Below, piece by piece: positions 38,101 to 48,431 of a DNA stretch of 64,000 bases; the stretch's first letter is position 1, and each line of letters opens with the position of its first letter. The position numbers and the translations under genes were made by a program. Below the pieces are notes generated by a model. It was not told the DNA's origin. It was given only the letters and a program-made list of their open reading frames with translations, and did not search any database. Source of the DNA: Temnothorax longispinosus (lineage: Eukaryota; Arthropoda; Insecta; Hymenoptera; Formicidae); the NCBI RefSeq assembly GCF_030848805.1, contig NC_092362.1:20498084-20562083 (forward strand), written 5' to 3'.

Positions 38101-38619
38101 ATTGCTTACTAAATTTTTTTGGTTGTGTGCACTATATCTTTTTTTCCGTGGACGTTAATTTATTTTAGCGATAAATTGTTTTCTTATTGAAATGCTCAAT
38201 ATATTAATTGTACTAAATATTTGTGTCTGAAAATAATACATAGTTAGTTGCATAAGTTACTATATATTATGTAAGACTGGTTATCAGTTTTTAGGATGTT
38301 ACTATAGAGAGAAATGTAAAAAAAGAAAGGGCAGCTTTTTGGTGGACAAATCACATAGTCGCAAAATTAGTTCTCTCTCAAATCAAAAAGAGATGTTCGT
38401 CTTAATAAACGATTATAATGATCTTGAAGCAACTGCTAATAATTAGTTAAAATTGATAACTCTATCTTTATTCAGTGTAACTGAATAGCTATCCTTAATT
38501 ATTCCAGTAGGTAATTTAATAGTTATAATAATCTTTAGAGTAATTTTTCTTTCAATTATCGCTGTGAGATAATGGGATAATTACAGTAAAATTAGTTTTG
38601 AGAATTAAAATTAAAATTA

Positions 38620-41263
38620 CCTTTATTCAGGGAGAATACATTTACAACTGTTGTTTAAAATCTGGTTTATTGATATGATTTTAATTCTTGTATACAATTG
38701 TAGTTAAGATCTTGTTTTAAAGATTTGTTGTAGTTAAAGTATATTAGTGTATATATTAGACTGTCGGTAGATTAGCTTATGAGCACAGGAAAATAACTCA
38801 ACTTATAACTATGATTTTTCGAGCCTATTTATACTCAAGTGGCGAGAACCTCCCCGCGCGAGCTTCTCACCACTTCTTTGGCTTAGTGTCTTAAAGGAGG
38901 AGGAAGGTCTTATCACTATAGGTGTAATTCTATGCCCTGCGTACCGCGGCCTGAGCACCATCTCCCATCAGAAATCAGATAATTAATCAATATTGATATC
39001 TTTCTTTTAACATTTTTGGTTATTTTAAGACTGAGTTAAATTTTGTTTGCACGTAACATTATTAAAACAGTTTGCATTATGCGTAATCAATTATCGATCT
39101 CGTTAAAAATTAAAAATCAATTGGATTAATTTTATATTAATTAGTTAAAATTTCCACAGAAACAGTGATAATAATGGCAATATATTTACAGAACAAGCGT
39201 TATTAACGTATTTATGATAAGAAAGATAGTTTGTATTCCTGAATTATACTGTAGCATTAAAGTGTCGGCAATCTTGTTACTGTCACTATCGCTATCGCTA
39301 TCACCTATTGTGTAAGGGGCTTAAGATATGAGACGTTTTTTTTTACACGTGGAAATGTGTTACGATAGTGTTGTCGGCGGAAGGAAAAAAGGAGTCATCG
39401 GAATTTCGTCTCGCCTTGACTCGATAAAAAGAAAAAGAAATTCACATATATAGAGGAAGGTTGTTCATACACACCGTGTTAAAATGCGTACAATATTCGG
39501 ACCTCGCACTTATAATATATTCAATGCTATCAATAAAACGCGAACATTATTAGAAACGAAGGAAATAAGTAGCGAGTTGTTCAATCATAATATGCCGAGG
39601 TGCATTATTCAAATATTTTATTCGCGCGCGGATGTTGATTTTTACGCCGAACGGAGTGCCGGAATCGCTCAGAGAAAGCGAGAGGGATAACAGGCGGGAG
39701 CAAGAAATGGCAGAGCGTAGCAATAGATGGAAAGCGAAGAACACGAGGATATCTGTGGATAACAGACAGGAGCGAACACTCGAAGGGTAAATAAAGACGA
39801 CCACAAAGTTTGTTTAAATTGTCTTTGCCAAATTCACCGTAGTACCGTTTATTTTACCGAACTCGTTACACAGTCGACTGATCGGACTTGCGCGAGAAGA
39901 ACGGATCGCCAGTGTCCATCTGGCCGAGTTCTGCAGAGGCCAACGATTCGCCGATGGTTGACAGTCAACGCGTGTATGTGATCCGTTGCGTTCACAATTT
40001 CACAATCTGATTCGCGTTCTTAAGTTCGGCTCGATTTTTGTCGATTGTAACAAGTATAATTTCTCGAGTTTGCACGTATTCGCTCAGGCACAGAGTATTC
40101 TGGTTGTTTGCTCCGAAATTCCACTCAGGGAAGGAGCGGCGCGATGCCCCTGATTGGCTGTCCTGGTAATCATCTGCAATAGAAAACGATTAAAAATCTG
40201 TATTTTTAATTGTATCTTATCTGTTCTATCGTTCCATATTTAAAAGACAGATAAAACATTAATCGAATCAAATCGGTTTCTATAGTTTTAGATCCGAATG
40301 AGGAAATAACTATACAAATTTTATAGTTATGAATCGTTTTCTATATGTACAATTATTGCCCGTTTGAATCAATCGTATAAACACGATATAGTATATATCG
40401 TTATTTATGGTAATAATTTTACCTTATATGCGTTAATACGGATATATAAGAATAAAATGATAGACATCTCATCGATATTTATACTGTGTATATCAACGAT
40501 ATAAATTGATACATATATAATCGATATATATACTGTGTATATCAATGATATAAATTGAATCGTTTTAAAGCCTTCTACTTTGTATATGTTTTTATGAATT
40601 TAAGACGATAGACATCTCGTCGATATTTATACGACTTAATCGAACCGATAGATTTATCGTTTCTTATCAGCATTTTTTGACATACAACTTATTATCTTCT
40701 TTACGGTAGCAAATCGATTCGTTTTCTATCGTATATATCAATGATATAAATCGAATCCGCATCAATCAATCGGCGATTTGTTCGCGACAATGGCGCTAGG
40801 CTGCGCATGATGGAAAGCGCTTCTCGTATTTAAAATACATCTAGTCATAATGTATAGACCCCCTGCGAGGCGAAAAGCAGCGACGCGGAATCGGTAGCAA
40901 AAACTATATAAGACTATATAAGACGAATAGAAAACCACCTTCAATCTATTTTGCTTCTAAAATAAATAATTATTCTGAGTTTTCAAATAAATTAAAACAA
41001 AGTATTGGAGAAAACTTTCATCTCAAGTTTATAGGCTGCGATGCTGTGCCGGCTGTGCGCCGAGGAACGACTCCATTTTACCTCCTCGATTCGATCGAAA
41101 ATGCTCTGGATATCTCTGGAACGGTAAATAGGTACACTCTGAGACTGACATATCTGTAATCAGCTTGACGAGACCTTTCGTTTGGTACCTACTTTGTGAC
41201 CAAACTCGAATGCGAAAAAAATTTTTGGGGCCATTTGCCTATGGACACTTGTTTTCACTCTTT
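38620..41263. other. Non-coding block 5' of ebony copy 2
   Basis: Counterpart of 15083-17336 in unit 1, including the CpG-richer stretch at about 39360-40170. From 41029 to 41263 the sequence is unrelated to unit 1 and is GC-rich; it may be the 5' end of another retroelement. No coding exon was recognised. Confidence 0.4.
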
Positions 41264-42057
41264 TTAGAAAAACGTACAACCGCAACTCGCCCGTCTGGTC
41301 TGGTTTATGACTTGCATGAGCTAAATAAAAACTTGCGTGCTAAATCTAACAAAATTCCTTCTACACAGTATAAATCTTCAAATTTAAATTTTACCGAGTA
41401 TGACTTTCCTTTGTCAGATAGATCGGCTGCTCCAACAAACAAACATGTTTATTATTCACCTCCAAAAACATATGCTGAGGCCTTGAAAAATTCTAACGAT
41501 CAAAACAACAATCTAAACGACTTTGCGCACACTGGCGACATAGCATATTTTAACGGTTTGATTTTTGAAATTAAGAAGCTGAGCCAGCTTGTAAATATAA
41601 AATTAATGCTCAATTCTATACAAGAGCTCAATATGAAATTAGCCACTTGCACAGATGGACTCAGTAAACTGCAGATGTTTGTTGAGGCAGCTGATCTTAT
41701 TAACTAAAAATGATTCCTTCCTCCTCTCCATTAAGGATATGCTCTAACAATATTGATATTGCCCTAATTACTAAAACGTGGATGCATCCTAATACTAAAT
41801 TGAATTTTTCTGGTTTTGACATCATTTGTTCGGATGCGCCCTGTGTTAAAGCGGGAGGCTAGGCAATTTATCATTAGCAAAACCTTACGTTATCATACCC
41901 TTCCTATTCCGGATATTGATGGATGTGAAATATTATTAATAAAGCTGCTATCGGGCTTGAATCTGACTTTGGGGGTCACTTATATTTCTCCTAGCGTTAG
42001 ATTCGACTTTGATAAATTTGATGCAATATTTAAAGATTTATCATATGATAAGATTTT
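41264..42057 (+). mobile_element. Jockey-like LINE fragment, unit 2
   Basis: This matches the LINE of unit 1 from the end of ORF1 (THDRNSP/TTATRPSG region) through the start of the endonuclease (GVTYISPSVRFDFDKFD). It breaks off just before the GSDFNAKH motif, where unrelated sequence begins. Both ends are lost, so it is only about 0.8 kb. Confidence 0.8.
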
Positions 42058-42144
42058 AAATACGGAGAACTTGAATCGCCAGTGAATAATTAACAATTAG
42101 CCAAGGTATTATGATTGACCTAACCGGCAAATTTTATTGTTTAA

Positions 42145-42190
42145 AAAAACGCTACGTTTTGACCGCAGATTTCGGTCCTTTTCAAGCGTA
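42145..42190 (-). ncRNA. Hammerhead-like fold, degenerate (Penelope-like remnant)
   Basis: On the minus strand, GGACCG and CGGTC form a stem II, followed by an AAAAC in place of the conserved GAAAC and by a short ACGTAGCGT hairpin as stem III. The CTGATGA box is replaced by CTTGAAA. The overall order matches minimal hammerhead motifs of Penelope-like elements. It is probably inactive. Confidence 0.35.
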
Positions 42191-42589
42191 TAGAAACTCA
42201 CAAATATTAGTAAATCAGACATAATGCCAAAACTACGCCAAATCTAAAAACTAAACATAAAAAATTGAAGCACGCAACAATGAGTATAAGTCCATAAATA
42301 ATTATATAAATCAAAAACTTACATATTTGTATACGTTAAATTAACAGAAGTAAAATATATACATGTTAAACGGCATTTTCGTTAGTTGTTTATGTCGAAG
42401 GACATGTCAGAGCCGTGCGGTGGTAAAATTTAAACTGACGAAACCGGACAAACAATAAACAAACCAATGTCGTCAATAATAAGAGCTATAGGCGTAGAGA
42501 GGGAAACAGAGAAGAAGGAGAAGGAATTATGTTTCTTTTATGATATGTTCGTAGAGAGCGTTAAGATTCTTCGTGTCTTTTTGTAAGTT

Positions 42590-43320
42590 ACTGGTGTCAT
42601 CAAATTTTTTAATAAAGACATTTCCGCTAATTCCCTCTTTCTCACGTAGTTCCAAGCATTTAAATACGTTTCGACAAGAGTTCCAGCTATTTACTATTTT
42701 TAAACAATTTATTCGTATTTTTCGTAGATGAGGTGTCAGCGGTCAAATTAAAAAATTGTTTAAAAATAGTAAATGGTTAGAACTCTTGTAAAAACGTATT
42801 TAAATGCTTGGAATTGTGTGAAAACTGCCAAGAACTCTGAAAAAAAACAATCGGAATATTCAGCACCCTGTATTTCTCGTAGATGAGGTGTCAGCGGTTA
42901 AATTGAAAAATTTGTTAAAAATAGTAAATGGCTAGAACTCTCGTAAAAACGTATTTAAATGCTTGGAATTATGTGAGAACTGCCGAGAACTCTGAAGAAA
43001 ACAATCGGAATTGTCAGTACTCCGTATTTCTCCTAGATGAGGTGCCAGCGGTCAAATTAAAAATTTATTTGAAAATAATTAAAGGCTGGAACTGTCGCTG
43101 ACACCTATCAGGAACTGTAGAACTTTTCGAGAACTATAGAATTTCATGGTAAAAATCAATTTTTTTGGAACTTGAGGTGCTCGCGCGCGATCAGATAACA
43201 AATTTGTTTAAAAATACTTAATGACCGGAACTATTTCTAAAACCTATCAGGAAGTAGAACTCTTCGAGAACTATAAAATATAATGGTTAAAATTAATTTT
43301 TTTGAAACGTGAGGTGCTAC
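42590..43320. repeat. 155-bp degenerate tandem repeats with an inverted first arm
   Basis: CGTAGATGAGGTGTCAGCGG starts at 42723 and 42878, and a variant starts at 43033, so the period is 155 bases. Weaker copies follow near 43173 and 43309. The stretch at about 42640-42712 is the inverted complement of about 42748-42820, giving a large hairpin at the array start. It is specific to unit 2. Confidence 0.75.
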
Positions 43321-43377
43321 GGGAGTTAGCATTTTTAAAGTTAGTTTTTTGAGTTCTGATGGAGTATCGTAAATAAA

Positions 43378-43515
43378 TGATTCACTAATCATATTAAAAA
43401 CGCTAGAAACTGATGTGCAGCTGATAAGACATTTATAATAAGATCTCAAGTATTTTGTAACGTAAATTTCTGATAGAGTATCGTAAAAAAACGATTCACT
43501 AACCATATTAAAAAC
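43378..43515. repeat. 114-bp minisatellite, unit 2 version
   Basis: One full repeat and a partial one of the family at 20659-20925, starting GATTCACTAA(T/C)CATATTAAAAACG. Confidence 0.6.
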
Positions 43516-43678
43516 GATAAAATTTTTTTATCGTTTTTTATCGTTGGCTGTTATCAGGGTGACGTTTCCGCGATCGCACGTGTCACGCTTCGCGAACGTG
43601 TCGAGCTGAACAGAATTACGCGGCTAGCACGACAATATACAGACAAGAGACGAAAATGCTCGACGAAAATAAATATTA

Positions 43679-44097
43679 CAGAAATAAAATGGTTTGTTCC
43701 GCCAACAATAATTAAACAAGAAAAGTTCATTGATTTCGACTTCAATTGGCAAAATAAATTGAAACGTTGCTACGTTTCGACCTCTCGAATCGGGTCCTTA
43801 TTAAGCAATCTAAACAACAAACAAACAATCCAGTATAACAATAATTTGGTCCGCAAGATAAAATTAATAGTCAAGGAAAAACATTATAGATAAAAAGCGA
43901 TATCTGGTAATTATTCTTTGTCACAAACTTAAACATCGGCATTTTCGAAAATTTTACCCGAAATAATCATATCGCTGGAAGAACAATAGTCAGTGAGCAA
44001 TGTAAAAAAGTATGCAGTTAAAGGCGAGCAAAAATGACTTACAAGTATAACTCGGTGACAGCAGAGAATGCGTTTAATTATCAGAGAGTGACCACCG
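43679..44097 (-). mobile_element. Truncated Penelope-like element with 15-bp target duplication
   Basis: Unit 1 (near 21060) has the uninterrupted sequence. In unit 2 a 419-bp insertion lies between two copies of CGAAAATAAATATTA (43664-43678 and 44098-44112). It carries a hammerhead-like fold near its low-coordinate end. There is no reverse transcriptase, so it is a heavily truncated copy. The insertion itself is certain; the family assignment rests on the hammerhead-like motif. Confidence 0.6.
43761..43806 (-). ncRNA. Hammerhead-ribozyme-like motif
   Basis: Minus strand: GGACC and GGTC(C) bracket a loop as stem II, followed by the invariant GAAAC and a stem III of ACGT-AGCA-ACGT. TTT follows, so the cleavage triplet would be GUU. 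The CTGATGA box reads CTTAATA, a deviation that should impair cleavage. Short stem III with a tetraloop is typical of retroelement hammerheads. Confidence 0.45.
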
Positions 44098-44112
44098 CGA
44101 AAATAAATATTA

Positions 44113-45000
44113 ATTTAAGTCAAAATCGTTACAAATTAGTTACTCCTTAACATATTTTAAAACGAGATTTTAAAATTAATAATGTAATTTTAGTCTTGAC
44201 GACTAAATTAATAAATGACTAAACTTATTGTTATCCCGTAAGTATCCTAATGATAATAATTGGTAATATTGAGTAATTTTCGGTGATTTTGGTAAACTGA
44301 AAATAATTTTCTTAATTTCTGTCATAATTTTTCAATTTAAATTGATTTTTTAAATTTAATTTGATGAGTATTATAATATCTCCAAGTCTTATAAGCGCAT
44401 TCGTTAATATTCTGTATTAATGGATCAAATCGATTATAATGATCAGAATCGATTATAACGTAAGTGCTACGATTCGTAGCAATGTCGAAATTTGTTAACG
44501 CGAGCGCTAATTATTCAAGCGCGTTTTCTCGCTCTAATAACTTCTGCAGGATTCAAATAATTGTATTTGTGTAAACATTGACAAAAATTTGGAAAAAAAA
44601 TTAGCTTAAATTTTTAATCGTTCAAATTTTTATTAAAAATAAAAAATTTGATTAAAATGAGATTATTTAGCAATAAAGAATTGTTGATGCTCGATCAAAG
44701 CAAAATCTATAATAATACACGGAAAAAACGGTGTAGTTGGCTCACACATAAATCTGATTGTGCCAACCAGATTTAATATTATAAAAATATAGAACAACTA
44801 ATTATCTGTTTGCTGCAACCACAGAGCAATCGTTGAGCGACTATATTGCAGCAGTGACGATACCTGGTTGCTCCAACCAAACCATTTCTTGATACTTCAA
44901 CTACAAATATTTTAATGGCAATTGCACCATTTGGTTGGCTTAACTAACATGTTGTGATGTAATCTAAAAATAAATCGCTATCACATTTTAGGTTATTGTA
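44113..45000. other. Non-coding DNA shared with unit 1
   Basis: Counterpart of 21061-21910. It includes a stretch starting CACGGAAAAAACGG (44719) related to the MITE family 5' of ebony. No gene was recognised. Confidence 0.4.
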
Positions 45001-45190
45001 AAATAAAAAATATAATAAAACTTACGAATCATTATCGGGAGTTTTTGTAAAACGCAGCAGTTGTCGTCAAATAAATAAGAACATACGCCTTATCGCCAAT
45101 GGCGCCGCGATTGTTACGCGAGATAGCGACAACTGCTGCGTTTTACAAAAACTCCCGATAATGATTCGTAAGTTTTATTATATTTTTTAT
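45001..45190. repeat. Palindrome with 65-bp arms
   Basis: The arms at 45001-45067 and 45127-45190 pair over AAAACTTACGAATCATTATC and the adjoining GGGAGTTTTTGTAAAACGC-type sequence. Unit 1 (near 22440-22530) keeps only the right arm, so either unit 1 lost one or unit 2 gained it. Confidence 0.65.
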
Positions 45191-45507
45191 TTGTTTTAAT
45201 TTATCTAGTACTTGCCATTATTGTTCGTTTTTTAAAGTTTTCCAAAGGTAAGTTGTTACATTATTTTGTAAATTTCTTTATGTATGTTTTTCTATTTAGA
45301 ATAAAATAAAGTTTAATTCCTACAAGGCCTTTTTATTATAATTTATTAATCAACTAAAATAATTTAAGGTAGGCCTTATTTGCTTCCAGTACCTTATAAT
45401 AACATTGAGATTCTATTAATCTCGTGCGAGAATAGCTAATAAAACTTTAAGAGGTGAAAAATGGCGACGACCGTGGCAATAAACTTGTATTCTTTCGTAG
45501 TAGTCTA

Positions 45508-45801
45508 AAGGTAGAATGTCAATGGCGCGATTTTTGACGGACAAGCCGTGCGATTGCAGTCGCGCAGCGCTAATCGCGCGACAGCAGTCGCGCATACTAT
45601 CAAAAGCGCGATCAGAGTTGCGTGACTTCACAGAGCAAAATAATCATTTTACAGCCAAGGAAAGCACTTACTTATTTTATTTTATTTCTTTTAAGTAAGT
45701 TTTCTTATAACAAAGAAAATATTTTCTTACTAATAGTTTTCAAATATCTTGACACAAGTCTTTGAAAAGCCAGAATCTTGTTTTGAGTAAATGTAATACT
45801 T
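45508..45801. mobile_element. Left half of the foldback element, truncated at the unit 2 edge
   Basis: Matches 22990-23271 in unit 1, then runs into TA repeats. The break lies near the centre of the element's inner palindrome. Confidence 0.7.
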
Positions 45802-45808
45802 TCGTTAT

Positions 45809-45866
<58 letters not shown>

Positions 45867-46166
45867 GGTGTGTCATTTTGGAGCAACTTTTTTTTTTATT
45901 TCACGAATAGCATATATACTTGCAGGAAGGTAAAATAAGATACCTGTTAAAATTTTAGCCCTTAATATTAATATTAACAGGTCGCTCATCGCGATTTTTT
46001 TATTTTTTATTTAGTAAGATAGAAAAAATTTTATAACTATCTAACAAACAGTAATACAGCATTGCGCCACATAAATTTTCTGTAGTAAATTTACCGCTCT
46101 ACAAAAAAGATCTCTTATCATTTTTTTCATAAATTCAACCGTTCAAAAGATATTCAAAGTTAATCC

Positions 46167-46221
<55 letters not shown>
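45802..46221. repeat. AT microsatellites bracketing a 300-bp insert at the unit 2/3 junction
   Basis: TA runs lie at about 45806-45862 and 46163-46222. Between them is sequence starting GGGTGTGTCATTTTGGAGC with no counterpart elsewhere in the window, probably a MITE inserted into TA repeats. No coding content is seen. Confidence 0.6.
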
Positions 46222-46231
<10 letters not shown>

Positions 46232-47705
46232 ATACACATCTGCACTTTAAAACTGGGGAAAAAAACAACTGAGAAATAATTGATGCCTAGATATTTTAGC
46301 TTGAAATAGATCCACTCAAAAAAGATTGTTTTGTCAGAGAAATTATACCTATTCTCTCAAAATTAATTTTATTAAATACTATTAATGTTAACTGCATACC
46401 AGTTGCATGATTTATCTGTAAGAAATAAATATTAAAATAGTTCTATCGAGTAATATAATGTAATTATTAATGTATTAATAATAATATATTGTTAATATAT
46501 AAACTTTATAATATTTAACACATAACTGATCATTGGTCGAAGGGTTTATGTTGAATCATTCGCGATTGTTATAAATAAATAATAAACAAAAAATCCTGAA
46601 TGACAAATTAAACATGACAGTTGAATAATTAAATCTTTTATTGCTTCGTTTTTATTGCTTATATTGTTTTGCTTAAAAAATAAAAATGTTACATTTATCC
46701 ATAACAATTTTGCAATATTAATCGATGACCGATTTTTCATATTTGACCTTATTAATTGCGTAGAGGAACGATCCGACAGTACAAATAATTGTTGCACGGG
46801 ATTTTCATATGCGCTTATATTATATTACAGATAATTGAGATTAATCAGTAAATAATCAAATATTTGTGTAACAATCCTTGCCGCTCAAGCGTTTGACTAT
46901 GCAATGGTATAGCTTTGAAACGCGATAGCAATTGCAAATTATTTCAAAATTCGTAGCTATACATATTACAATTATTACTCACGATTATCGCACATATATG
47001 TACAAATTTATTATTACATCATTTTATTTCTATCCATTAATCGTCAAAATATCATTTCATGTAACATATTTATTATGCCTTATGCAAAGTAAAATGAATG
47101 ACTATAATTCATGTTTTATATTACTATAATGATATATCAAAGAATGAGATCTATAATCTAAATAATTTAATAACATTATGTTGAAGAATAACTTAATTTA
47201 TTTTAATTGCTTCTTTTATAATACCTTTTACTTAAAATATTTTTCGCTTAATACTTTTTACTTACAATTAGAAGATATATAATTACCATAATGAAATAAT
47301 ATTAACAATGTGTGACTATGTAATACTTCAAAAGCTAGGCCAGAAAAATTTTTTATTAAATCTGCTATGAATATTTATATTGTATTTTAATCAAAGTACT
47401 TTTATTGAAATTTAGCCGCGTTATAACATGCAATTATTAATTTTGAAAAATTTTCTGTAGCTAAAATCTTTGAAAATTATATCATATTTTTATACGTAAG
47501 TATCAATTAATAGTTAAAATAGATTCTTAGGCTAAAGTAAAGAATTATAAAGGTTTTCTATAGCCTATGAAAGAAATGAGAACCGACAAAGAAACAATAA
47601 TTATTACATTTGACAAATAATGTGGAATTGTAGATGATCGTTTAATTACTGTATCGTGCATTATATTGTTACTGATATTTATAGAAAATAATAATGCGAT
47701 TTAAA

Positions 47706-48205
47706 NNNNNNNNNNNNNNNNNNNNNNNNNNNNNNNNNNNNNNNNNNNNNNNNNNNNNNNNNNNNNNNNNNNNNNNNNNNNNNNNNNNNNNNNNNNNNNN
47801 NNNNNNNNNNNNNNNNNNNNNNNNNNNNNNNNNNNNNNNNNNNNNNNNNNNNNNNNNNNNNNNNNNNNNNNNNNNNNNNNNNNNNNNNNNNNNNNNNNNN
47901 NNNNNNNNNNNNNNNNNNNNNNNNNNNNNNNNNNNNNNNNNNNNNNNNNNNNNNNNNNNNNNNNNNNNNNNNNNNNNNNNNNNNNNNNNNNNNNNNNNNN
48001 NNNNNNNNNNNNNNNNNNNNNNNNNNNNNNNNNNNNNNNNNNNNNNNNNNNNNNNNNNNNNNNNNNNNNNNNNNNNNNNNNNNNNNNNNNNNNNNNNNNN
48101 NNNNNNNNNNNNNNNNNNNNNNNNNNNNNNNNNNNNNNNNNNNNNNNNNNNNNNNNNNNNNNNNNNNNNNNNNNNNNNNNNNNNNNNNNNNNNNNNNNNN
48201 NNNNN
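47706..48205. other. Assembly gap (500 N)
   Basis: Exactly 500 N, a conventional placeholder size. By collinearity with unit 1 (about 2940-5048) the missing DNA is about 2.1 kb and should contain ebony exons 9-12. The 196-residue open frame spanning it is an artefact. Confidence 0.95.
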
Positions 48206-48431
48206 TCGATATTTAATTGATAAAGTACTTCAATTTCTTCTTAACATGAAAATGATGAGCACAACCAAAAATATTAAAGGTTGATTTTATATTTAAAGCG
48301 ATTAGAAGAATTGATATGTATGGTTATTTAGCTCTAAGATATTTATGGAAAATTTAAAAAAAATTATTTTTTGTAAATTTTTTCAACATATTTACATTTT
48401 ATTTTGCACACACATATATTGAAATATTTAC

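Larger units (their letters stand above)
25771..45801. repeat. Segmental tandem duplication, unit 2 (ebony copy 2 block)
   Basis: This is collinear with unit 1 from about 1425 up to about 23270. It contains ebony copy 2 and its flanks. Private insertions are the MITE at 25891-26105, the TTAA element at 29879-30736, the solo LTR at 37298-38100, the repeat complex at 42058-43330 and the Penelope-like element at 43679-44097. Its right edge falls inside a foldback element and runs into an AT microsatellite. Confidence 0.85.

Noticed and set aside
47694..48284. 196-residue open frame across the N run
   Set aside because: It exists only because N codons contain no stops; it spans an assembly gap.
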